A stretch of DNA of 5,446 nucleotides from Candidatus Competibacteraceae bacterium (GCA_007120095.1 SKOM01000096.1:1-5446); one strand, 5' to 3'; counted from the first letter of the stretch, positions 1-5,325 are shown. Notes: generated by a model not told the origin, from the sequence alone. Program-made: numbers and translations.

Positions 1-64
1 GGAGCGTGGGAACGATAATAAAATCCTATACATGCAAATCATTCCCACGCTCCAGCGCGGGAAT
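1..64. repeat. Dispersed palindromic repeat, left copy (cut by window edge)
   Basis: Bases 1-12 (GGAGCGTGGGAA) are the exact reverse complement of bases 42-53. Bases 41-51 and 54-64 form a second hairpin (ATTCCCACGCT / AGCGCGGGAAT, one mismatch) with a 2-base loop. The stretch GGAGCGTGGGAACGATAATA recurs at 1186-1205 with one base missing, so this is a repeat family and not a chance hairpin. The left end is cut off by the window. It resembles the short GC-rich intergenic palindromes scattered through many environmental gammaproteobacterial genomes; that comparison is from memory. It shows no coding potential. Confidence 0.75.
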
Positions 65-82
65 GCCGGGCCTGCCGCTCCA

Positions 83-107
83 GGCGGTTTGCTGGTGCGA
101 AACCGCC
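83..107. repeat. Short inverted repeat
   Basis: GGCGGTTT (83-90) is the exact reverse complement of AAACCGCC (100-107), with a 9-base loop. The outer bases GGCGGTT and AACCGCC also form the core of the 30-base palindrome at 1282-1311, so this may be a decayed or variant member of that repeat. No T-run follows it, so it does not look like a terminator. Confidence 0.45.
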
Positions 108-173
108 CAAGGCGTAATCCAAGGAGTGGCTCATCACCCTGGCCGTCTACTGCAATGAGCCGACGGTTACGGT

Positions 174-179
174 TATACT
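174..179 (+). promoter_or_regulatory. Possible -10 box upstream of the LolA-like gene
   Basis: TATACT matches five of six bases of the sigma70 -10 consensus and lies in the only clear AT-rich pocket upstream of the LolA-like gene. The best -35 candidate at a usable distance is CTGCAA (150-155, 18-base spacer), which matches poorly. If used, the leader to the ATG at 289 would be about 100 bases. This is a weak call based on one hexamer. Confidence 0.25.
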
Positions 180-198
180 TTCAATCCCAAACTGATAC

Positions 199-205
199 AG
201 GAGGA
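199..205 (+). promoter_or_regulatory. Strong Shine-Dalgarno-like site with no start codon at normal distance
   Basis: AGGAGGA is an almost full match to the anti-Shine-Dalgarno sequence, yet no ATG, GTG or TTG follows within 5-12 bases. The nearest candidate is GTG at 221, 15 bases downstream, which opens a 13-codon frame ending at a TGA (260-262). That stop overlaps the TTG (259-261) that opens the longer version of the LolA-like frame. It may be a leader or coupling signal, or a chance purine run. Confidence 0.3.
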
Positions 206-288
206 CGCGAACCGGGCCGCGTGATCGTGCTGCGCACGCTGCGCTATCCCTCCCCGCCTTGAAGACCGGGGGTTTTTCGCGTAAACTG

Positions 289-1143
289 ATGAACTTAAAA
301 CGTGACCACTACACCCCAGCACAGTCCCGGCAACGCCTCGGTCTGCTCTTGGGCTTGTGTCTCGCACTGATGGCGAGCCTCGGCCTGTCCAGATTAGGGC
401 TGGCTGATATACAGCGCGGCACCGAACTCGCCCAGCGGATTTATGATCGCCCCGACGGCACTGATCAGGTGACTTACGGCACCATGACCCTCACCGAGCC
501 AGGGCGTTCACCGCGTCGTCGAGAACTCTATACCTTCGAGCTTGAGGCTGCTGTCGGAGAAATTTACACTCTGATTCGCTTTGTCTCCCCGGCTGATATT
601 GAAAACACGGGGCTACTCACCCGCGATTATCCCGACGGATCCACGGATCAATGGGTGTACCTGCCTGCCCTCGACCGGGCACGCCGAATCGCCGCAGACC
701 GCAAAGGTGGCCGCTTTGTAGGTTCGGATCTGTTCTTTGAGGATCTGCAGGATCGTAAGGTCGACATGGATCAGCACCGCCATCTCGGCACGGACATGTT
801 GCATGATGTCCCGGTCGAACGGCTGGAAAGTATTCCGACCGACCCGAGTAACTCAGTCTACAGCAAACGGTTGAGTTGGATTCACACCGACACCCTGATC
901 CCGCTGCGCATTGACTTGTTCTCACCCGGCCACGACGAACCCATTAAACGGCTGGAGGTTCACCGTATTGAACCTGTGCAGGGCTATTGGACGGTGATGG
1001 ACAGCACCATGACCGATCTGACCAGCGGTCATCACACCCGCATGACCGTGGAACGCGTCCGCTATGATCAAGGTTTGCCCGACGCCCTGTTCAGCCAGCA
1101 GACACTCACCGACCCCGCGAGGGAACGTGCTTATCGTCCATGA
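289..1143 (+). CDS. Secreted LolA-like protein (outer membrane lipoprotein-sorting protein family), RND partner
   Basis: A 284-residue protein, probably a periplasmic carrier that accepts a lipid or other hydrophobic cargo and works with the RND transporter downstream. It begins with a basic N-region (K4, R5, R14, R16), a hydrophobic core at about 17-38 and a likely signal peptidase I site after GLA (37-39). No lipobox cysteine is visible, so it should be soluble. The mature part has the family's hallmark: YLPALDRARRI at 124-134, then KGGRFVGSDLFFEDLQDR at 139-156. The late block IHTDTLIPLRIDLF (198-211) and QGYWTVMDSTMTDL (231-244) also fit. I recognise the family (LolA_like, PF17131 as I recall) from these motifs; the cargo is unknown. 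The frame can be extended to a TTG at 259, but the ATG at 289 gives a more normal signal peptide. Both starts lack a good Shine-Dalgarno site, so the start is uncertain. The normal length and intact motifs argue against decay. Confidence 0.85.
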   Translation: MNLKRDHYTPAQSRQRLGLLLGLCLALMASLGLSRLGLADIQRGTELAQRIYDRPDGTDQVTYGTMTLTEPGRSPRRRELYTFELEAAVGEIYTLIRFVSPADIENTGLLTRDYPDGSTDQWVYLPALDRARRIAADRKGGRFVGSDLFFEDLQDRKVDMDQHRHLGTDMLHDVPVERLESIPTDPSNSVYSKRLSWIHTDTLIPLRIDLFSPGHDEPIKRLEVHRIEPVQGYWTVMDSTMTDLTSGHHTRMTVERVRYDQGLPDALFSQQTLTDPARERAYRP

Positions 1144-1173
1144 ACCGGTCAACTACCTCCGCCTTTACCCAGA

Positions 1174-1205
1174 CGTTCCCACGCGGGAGCGTGGAACGAT
1201 AATAA
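1174..1205. repeat. Dispersed palindromic repeat, right copy
   Basis: CGTTCCCACGC (1174-1184) pairs with GCGTGGAACG (1189-1198) across a 4-base loop, with one bulged C. The right arm runs into ATAATAA, so bases 1186-1205 match bases 1-21 with a single deleted G. The two copies are in the same orientation and bracket the LolA-like gene. The copy starts 30 bases after that gene's stop codon. Confidence 0.75.
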
Positions 1206-1281
1206 GACGATATAGCCATTTGATAAACTATCCGAACATTACAACAGTGCCTCCATGGGCGACAGCGGATGGAATATAGGC

Positions 1282-1311
1282 TGTAGGGGCGGTTCGCGAA
1301 CCGCCCCTACA
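1282..1311. repeat. Perfect 30-base GC-rich palindrome
   Basis: The left half TGTAGGGGCGGTTCG (1282-1296) is followed directly by its exact reverse complement CGAACCGCCCCTACA (1297-1311); symmetry breaks on both sides at 1281/1312. It lies in the gap between the LolA-like gene and the RND gene. No T-run follows on either strand, so a simple intrinsic terminator is unlikely. Palindromes of this look (GTAGGGGCG...CGCCCCTAC) occur as dispersed repeats in many environmental bacteria; that is from memory. In RNA it would form a very stable hairpin. Confidence 0.8.
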
Positions 1312-1424
1312 CCACGATCATCAGGGCGAACGACTCTTTCATGTCTGGACAACAGAGCGAATGGCGATAAGCAGCATTTGTAATCACTACCTGACCTATA
1401 CGCCACCGCTGGATAACTGAGCCA

Positions 1425-3692
1425 ATGACCCTCTCACACCTGCCCCTGCGTTTGCCCCATTGGCTGGCGCTGATGATGCTGCTGAGCCTGCAACTGATCG
1501 CCGCCGGACTGCTTCCGCAGCTACACATTAATAATGCGCCCGAGGTGTATTTCCCGCAAAATGCTCCAGCGGTGCAGTTTGAAACCGGGTTGCGGGCGGA
1601 ATTCCCCTCCGATGAGATGCTGATCGCTTTGTTCGAAGGTGATACGGTGCTCGAACTCGATTTTCTCCAGCGGCTGCAAGCGCTGGCCCGGGGGCTCGCC
1701 CTTGAGCCGGATGTCGACCGTGTGCTCAGTCTGCCGACCTTCGACACGATTCGCGGTACGGCTGACGGCTTTAGCGTCGAAGCGCTGCTCGATTCGGCGC
1801 TGGCCGAAGAACTCAGCATGGAACAACGCCGCGAGCGGGTTTTACAGGATCGCTTCGCACCGGGGTTACTGGTGTCTCAGCAGGCTGATGCCGTAGCGCT
1901 TGGCGTGCGTCCGGTGGCTATGGACAGCAGTGTGCAACGGCTGGCACTGGAGCGCACGGTGCGGGAGGCGATTACCGACGCCGGCCTCGAACCGCAATTG
2001 ACGGCGATCAGCGGCCAACTCCCCCTCGATGTCGCCCAGGTGCGGGCGATGATGCGTGACAGTCTGGTGTTTATTCCCGGCACCCTCGCCATCGGTATGC
2101 TCCTGCTCTGGTGGTTGTTCCGCCGCTGGCTGGTGCTGGTCGCTGCCGCTTTGGTCATCGGCGCGACCATTAATATCAGCTTGGGGCTGATGATTGTTAT
2201 CGGCAAACCTTATACCTTGATCTCGGCCATTTTGCCGCCGTTATTATCGGCGCTAAGCATTGCCCTGTTGATCCATTGGTTTAATGCCCTCAGCCACGCC
2301 GCACAGCTTGGTCTCAGCGGACGCGAGCGGGTGCAACGCGCATTGGAGTGGGTGGCCCGCCCGGCGTTTTTCACCGCCCTGTCCACCAGCGTGGGTCTGG
2401 CCTCTTTGAGCTTCAGCCCGATTCAGCCGGTGGCGACATTCGGCTGGGTTGCGGCTGCGGGGGTAGGCGCGCTGTTCGTCGTGACCATTGGGCTGCTGCC
2501 GACGCTGTTTGTGCGCTGGGATCGCGGCGTCTGGCCGAATCGTCGCCAGGGCATTGGCCGGTTACAGCGTGTGATCAGCGGTCTGAGTGTGCTGGGGATG
2601 CGCCGCGCCCCTTGGGTGGTGGGTATCAGCATAATATTGTTTGTATTTTTGGTGCCGCAGATTTTTAAGATTAAAACCGAGACCGATATATTCGAATTTT
2701 TCAAAGACCAGCATCCGATTACTCTGTCCACCGAGCGCATTCACGAGCGGTTGACCGGCGTCACTACTCTCGACATGGTGCTGGATGCCGAGGGCCGCGA
2801 CAGTTTGATGGACCCGGTGCGTTTGCAGGCCATCCGCGAATTCACTGACTGGCTGGAAGCGCGTCCGGAGATCGACCGCGCCATGTCGGTGGCGGATTTA
2901 ATCGAGGAGATGCACTGGGCGTTTAATGAAGAACAGCCCGAGTTCCGGCGTATTCCCGATAGCGGGCCGCTGATCGCCCAATATCTGCTGCTCTACGACG
3001 GCGATGAGTTGCATGAGCTGGTCAACCGCGAATTTGACCGCACCCGGATTATGTTGAACTTGAATATCCACGGGGCGCGGGCGATTAATCAAGTGATGGA
3101 TGCCATTGAGGCGCAGATCGCCCAACAGCCGGTGGCGGATATGACGGTCACGATTGCCGGTTATGGGCGCTTATTCGCTGATCAGGAACAACTGATGATC
3201 TCAGGTCAGATCCGCAGTCTGCTATCGGCGGTGGTGCTGATTTCGCTGCTGATGCTGCTGACCTGGCGCTCGGTAGCGCGGGCGGGGTTGAGTATGATTC
3301 CGAATTTAGCCCCCGTGGTGGTGGTGTTCGCCACTATGGGACTGCTAGGGATCTGGCTGGATATGGCCACGGCGATGATTGCCAGTGTCACCGTCGGGAT
3401 TGCGGTCGATGATACGATTCATCTGCTCAACGGCTATTGGCGGCGACGACGCCTGGGTGCGCCCCATGTCAGCGCCTTAGTACGGACTTACCATACCGAA
3501 GGCCGGGCGATTGTCGCCACAACTTTGCTGCTGTGCGCTCAATTTATGTTACTGGGGCTTTCGCCGTTTATTCCGACGATTGAATTCGGTCTGCTGACCG
3601 CATTGGGTTTATTTTCAGCACTGGTGCTGGATTTGCTGCTGCTGCCGGCCTTATTGACGCTGATTAATCAGCGCCGACGGACGGAGGTTTGA
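1425..3692 (+). CDS. RND superfamily (MMPL-type) inner-membrane transporter
   Basis: A 755-residue RND exporter-like permease with the usual two-fold repeat. TM1 is at about 12-30, a periplasmic domain at about 31-210, and TM2-6 at about 213-365. TM7 is at about 394-412, the second periplasmic domain at about 413-592, and TM8-12 at about 595-748. The signature GIAVDDTIHLL (658-668) in TM10 carries the adjacent Asp pair D662/D663, expected to relay protons. The matching TM4 segment (276-289) aligns residue for residue (IH and N are kept) but has A280 and L281 in place of the Asp pair. At 755 residues it is much shorter than AcrB-type drug pumps (about 1,040) and closer to MMPL/HpnN-type lipid or hopanoid transporters. 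The LolA-like neighbour upstream supports export of a hydrophobic cargo to the outer membrane, which is inference. An in-frame TGA at 1392-1394 leaves ATG 1425 as the only good start; its Shine-Dalgarno site is weak (GGATA, 1411-1415). Confidence 0.92.
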   Translation: MTLSHLPLRLPHWLALMMLLSLQLIAAGLLPQLHINNAPEVYFPQNAPAVQFETGLRAEFPSDEMLIALFEGDTVLELDFLQRLQALARGLALEPDVDRVLSLPTFDTIRGTADGFSVEALLDSALAEELSMEQRRERVLQDRFAPGLLVSQQADAVALGVRPVAMDSSVQRLALERTVREAITDAGLEPQLTAISGQLPLDVAQVRAMMRDSLVFIPGTLAIGMLLLWWLFRRWLVLVAAALVIGATINISLGLMIVIGKPYTLISAILPPLLSALSIALLIHWFNALSHAAQLGLSGRERVQRALEWVARPAFFTALSTSVGLASLSFSPIQPVATFGWVAAAGVGALFVVTIGLLPTLFVRWDRGVWPNRRQGIGRLQRVISGLSVLGMRRAPWVVGISIILFVFLVPQIFKIKTETDIFEFFKDQHPITLSTERIHERLTGVTTLDMVLDAEGRDSLMDPVRLQAIREFTDWLEARPEIDRAMSVADLIEEMHWAFNEEQPEFRRIPDSGPLIAQYLLLYDGDELHELVNREFDRTRIMLNLNIHGARAINQVMDAIEAQIAQQPVADMTVTIAGYGRLFADQEQLMISGQIRSLLSAVVLISLLMLLTWRSVARAGLSMIPNLAPVVVVFATMGLLGIWLDMATAMIASVTVGIAVDDTIHLLNGYWRRRRLGAPHVSALVRTYHTEGRAIVATTLLLCAQFMLLGLSPFIPTIEFGLLTALGLFSALVLDLLLLPALLTLINQRRRTEV

Positions 3693-3698
3693 AGGTGT

Positions 3699-3785
3699 TG
3701 GTGCCGGGGGCGAGAATCGAACTCGCACTCTGTTGCCAGAACCGGATTTTGAGTCCGGCGCGTCTACCTATTCCGCCACCCCGGC
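3699..3785 (-). tRNA. tRNA-Leu (anticodon CAA)
   Basis: The minus strand folds into a complete 87-base tRNA that reads UUG codons. The acceptor stem is GCCGGGG / CCCCGGC (seven pairs), with discriminator A and an encoded CCA (3699-3701). The anticodon stem CCGGA / TCCGG encloses the loop CTCAAAA; the anticodon CAA lies at 3749-3751. The variable arm is long (TCTG-GCAA-CAGA), as in class II tRNAs such as tRNA-Leu. The T-arm GCGAG-TTCGATT-CTCGC is intact. The CCA end lies 6 bases from the stop codon of the convergent RND gene, and no terminator is visible between them. Confidence 0.97.
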
Positions 3786-3798
3786 CGGGTGGAGTTAC

Positions 3799-3827
3799 AG
3801 TATCGAAAATTTAGCGCGTTTACGCAA
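3799..3827 (-). promoter_or_regulatory. Putative sigma70 promoter of tRNA-Leu
   Basis: On the minus strand a -35 TTGCGT (3822-3827) and a -10 GATACT (3799-3804) are separated by 17 bases. The -10 ends 13 bases before the tRNA 5' end, so transcription would start only about 6 bases upstream of the mature tRNA. The position is right for a tRNA promoter. The hexamers match the consensus at three and four of six positions. It lies between the fnr stop codon and the tRNA, so fnr read-through could also supply the tRNA. Confidence 0.5.
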
Positions 3828-3867
3828 GCCCCTTCAGACATTAAGGTGCGATTGATTTCAGGACAGC

Positions 3868-4638
3868 TCAGTGGTAATGCCGACGCGCTACTGGGTTCAC
3901 CGGCTCGCCCGCAAGCACCGCCAGCGCCTGGTGCTTGAGCAGGCGGACATGGCGCCGCTTGACCTCGATCAGCTCCTGGTCTTGGAACCGGGCCAGTAAC
4001 CGGCTGACCGTTTCCAAAGCCAAACCGAGATAATTGCCGATATCATGCCGCGACATGCTGAGATTGAATTCTTCAGCAGAATAGCCACGATCAGCAAACC
4101 GGCGCGACAAATGCAGTAAGAAATTGGCTAAGCGTTGTTCGGCACTTTTACGCCCGAGTAACTGCAACATAGCGTAGTCACGGGCGATCTCGCGAGCGTA
4201 AATACGGTGCAGTCGCTGCTGTAATATCGGCTGGGCCACGCACAGTTGTTCGAGTTTTTTAAATTTAACCTCGCAGATGCTGCTGGTTTCTAAAGCGACA
4301 GCGGAACACTCATGCACGCCCCGATCGATGGCTTCCAGACCCAACAGCTCGCCGGGCAGGTAAAACCCCATCACCTGCTCTTCGCCATTATCAATCAAGC
4401 TGTATACTTTCACTGAGCCGGAGCGCACCGCATACAAGCGCTGAAAGGACTCACCGATCTCAAATAATGATTGGCCACGATTCACCACCCGATTGCGCAG
4501 CACTTCGTTTTCCAGCCGCGATTTCAGACCTGTATCGAGGTTTTTACACAGACAGTTCAGAGCCATACTGCACGCTGAACAGGTGCAGTCAACAGCTTCC
4601 ACAGGGGGAATCACATCAGCGGGGTAGGACTGTGACAT
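3868..4638 (-). CDS. fnr: Fnr, oxygen-sensing [4Fe-4S] transcriptional regulator
   Basis: A 256-residue CRP/FNR-family global regulator of anaerobic metabolism. FNR proteins dimerise and bind TTGAT-N4-ATCAA sites when an oxygen-labile [4Fe-4S] cluster is present. All four cluster ligands are present: C20, C23 and C29 in the N-terminal Cys cluster and C122. The sensor beta-roll spans about 45-135. The dimer helix follows and contains D154, the residue that in E. coli keeps the apo form monomeric. The helix-turn-helix is at about 195-219, with E209, S212 and R213, the FNR-specific contacts to TTGAT. Starting at ATG 4636-4638 makes these numbers identical to E. coli FNR and places AAGAGG 6 bases upstream. 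A TTG two codons earlier is rejected because it abuts that site. Two further N-terminal cysteines, C18 and C31, create CxC pairs. It is divergent from the small CRP-like gene and lies upstream of tRNA-Leu on the same strand. Confidence 0.95.
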   Translation of the reverse strand: MSQSYPADVIPPVEAVDCTCSACSMALNCLCKNLDTGLKSRLENEVLRNRVVNRGQSLFEIGESFQRLYAVRSGSVKVYSLIDNGEEQVMGFYLPGELLGLEAIDRGVHECSAVALETSSICEVKFKKLEQLCVAQPILQQRLHRIYAREIARDYAMLQLLGRKSAEQRLANFLLHLSRRFADRGYSAEEFNLSMSRHDIGNYLGLALETVSRLLARFQDQELIEVKRRHVRLLKHQALAVLAGEPVNPVARRHYH

Positions 4639-4644
4639 GTGCAA

Positions 4645-4650
4645 CCTCTT
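4645..4650 (-). promoter_or_regulatory. Ribosome binding site that decides the fnr start
   Basis: On the minus strand AAGAGG ends 6 bases before the ATG at 4636-4638, a standard distance. The in-frame TTG at 4642-4644 touches this site and could not use it, so the ATG is the real start. Confidence 0.7.
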
Positions 4651-4670
4651 GGCCCGATCAACGGGTGTCT

Positions 4671-4699
4671 GTTTTAGTTGACACGGCCATTGTGCCCAA
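4671..4699 (-). promoter_or_regulatory. Putative sigma70 promoter of fnr
   Basis: On the minus strand a -35 TTGGGC (4694-4699) and a -10 TAAAAC (4671-4676) are 17 bases apart. Transcription would start near 4665, giving a leader of about 25-30 bases. The hexamers match the consensus at three and four of six positions, so this is only the best candidate found. No full FNR box overlaps it, so autoregulation is not evident. Confidence 0.4.
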
Positions 4700-4728
4700 C
4701 CTCAGACGGGTAGACTATCCGCAATAGC

Positions 4729-4754
4729 ACGTAATGTGATCTCGGAAATTACGT
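4729..4754. promoter_or_regulatory. Inverted repeat in the divergent region
   Basis: ACGTAAT (4729-4735) is the exact reverse complement of ATTACGT (4748-4754), with 12 bases between. The centre lies about 63 bases upstream of the predicted start of the small CRP-like gene, a position where activators can bind. No regulator can be assigned, and 7-base arms can arise by chance. Confidence 0.3.
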
Positions 4755-4759
4755 ACCGA

Positions 4760-4776
4760 TTGCCGCACTGCGGCAA
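4760..4776. promoter_or_regulatory. Operator-like perfect palindrome in the fnr / CRP-like divergent region
   Basis: TTGCCGCA (4760-4767) and TGCGGCAA (4769-4776) are exact reverse complements around a single central C. The site covers the expected -35 region of the promoter whose -10 is at 4793-4798, and no -35 consensus is seen there. That fits a binding site for an activator replacing the -35, or for a repressor. It has TTG and CAA ends like CRP/FNR-family sites, but the spacing (TTG-N11-CAA) differs from the FNR box (TTG-N8-CAA). No T-run follows, so it is not a terminator. Confidence 0.5.
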
Positions 4777-4792
4777 AACACTGCAAATGCTG

Positions 4793-4798
4793 TATAGT
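4793..4798 (+). promoter_or_regulatory. -10 box of the small CRP-like gene
   Basis: TATAGT matches five of six bases of the sigma70 -10 consensus and would give a leader of about 37 bases. The expected -35 position falls inside the palindrome at 4760-4776 and shows no TTGACA-like hexamer, which suggests activator dependence. Confidence 0.45.
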
Positions 4799-4841
4799 AA
4801 CATCGGCAACTTAAATTTATCCACTTGGATCAGGAGCCACC

Positions 4842-5321
4842 ATGAACCGTGATGCCTTGCGAGAACATCTCAAAAACCATGATTTTTTCGCCAGTCTGGA
4901 CAGCGAGTACCATTATTTGGATTTCATCGTAGACTGTGCAGAAACGTTGACGTTGGACAACAACGATGTGCTGTTTCGATACGGTAACCCGGCCGATCAT
5001 TTCTATCTGCTGGTCAGCGGGCGGATCACCGTCGAAGTGGCGGCCATTGCAGGGCCGCCGCTGGAGCTCCAGGATCTGAGTGCCGGCGCCATCCTGGGCT
5101 GGTCATGGTTAATCCCACCGTATTCATGGCATTTCCAGGCGCGCGCCGTAGAGCCGACCGAGCTCATTCGCTTCGATGGCAAAACCATCCGTGAACGCTG
5201 TGAAACCGATCCGCGTTTTGGCTATGAACTGCTGAAGCGCTTCTCCAGCCTGATGTCGGAACGTCTGAGTTTTGCCCGGCAGCGCATGATGGAGGAGTGG
5301 GTACCGCCGGGTTTTGCCTGA
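4842..5321 (+). CDS. Single-domain CRP-like (cyclic nucleotide-binding fold) protein without HTH
   Basis: A 159-residue cytoplasmic protein made of one CRP-type beta-roll followed by a C-terminal helix; no helix-turn-helix follows, so it should not bind DNA alone. The beta-roll signature is seen in the run around RYGNPADHFYLLVSGRI (46-62) with G48 and G60, and in AGAILGWSW (81-89) at the start of the ligand cassette. That cassette is unusual: the Glu normally after its first Gly is A83, and the Arg expected to hold the phosphate is not evident in IPPYSWHFQARA (91-102). cAMP binding by the usual contacts is therefore doubtful. The helix at about 126-152 resembles a CRP dimer helix. The start is well supported by AGGAG (4832-4836), 5 bases before the ATG. 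It is divergent from fnr, and its stop is 4 bases from that of a convergent GNAT gene. Likely a ligand-sensing or protein-interaction module; its partner is unknown. Confidence 0.85.
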   Translation: MNRDALREHLKNHDFFASLDSEYHYLDFIVDCAETLTLDNNDVLFRYGNPADHFYLLVSGRITVEVAAIAGPPLELQDLSAGAILGWSWLIPPYSWHFQARAVEPTELIRFDGKTIRERCETDPRFGYELLKRFSSLMSERLSFARQRMMEEWVPPGFA

Positions 5322-5325
5322 GCGC

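Noticed and set aside
32..262. 76-codon open frame on the plus strand upstream of the LolA-like gene
   Set aside because: It begins inside the palindromic repeat, has no Shine-Dalgarno site at its ATG and gives an Arg/Pro-rich low-complexity product. Only its last 13 codons are discussed, as a possible leader.
1220..1224. TTGAT half-site in the gap before the RND gene
   Set aside because: The expected second half ATCAA is absent (TATCC at the right distance). Single half-sites of five bases are common by chance.
1..1311. CRISPR array made of the repeated hairpins
   Set aside because: There are only two copies of one repeat over 1.2 kb, with a gene between them and no regular spacers.
1307..1819. 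170-codon open frame on the minus strand overlapping the start of the RND gene, plus other long antisense frames across the transporter
   Set aside because: Its product is a Ser- and Arg-rich composition with no recognisable fold, and most of it lies antisense to the well-supported RND frame. It is a by-product of GC-rich codon use.
3786..3867. Intrinsic terminator between fnr and tRNA-Leu
   Set aside because: Only a four-pair GCGT/ACGC hairpin is present and no T-run follows it on the minus strand.
4642..4644. TTG as the start of fnr
   Set aside because: It touches the AAGAGG ribosome binding site. The ATG two codons later has correct spacing and gives the same residue numbering as E. coli FNR.
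4649..4661. FNR-box-like TTGGC-CCG-ATCAA in the fnr leader
   Set aside because: The half-sites are three bases apart where four are needed, and the left half does not match TTGAT.
4678..4683. Perfect TTGACA (-35 consensus) on the plus strand in the divergent region
   Set aside because: No -10-like hexamer lies 16-18 bases downstream, and it is too far from the TATAGT at 4793.
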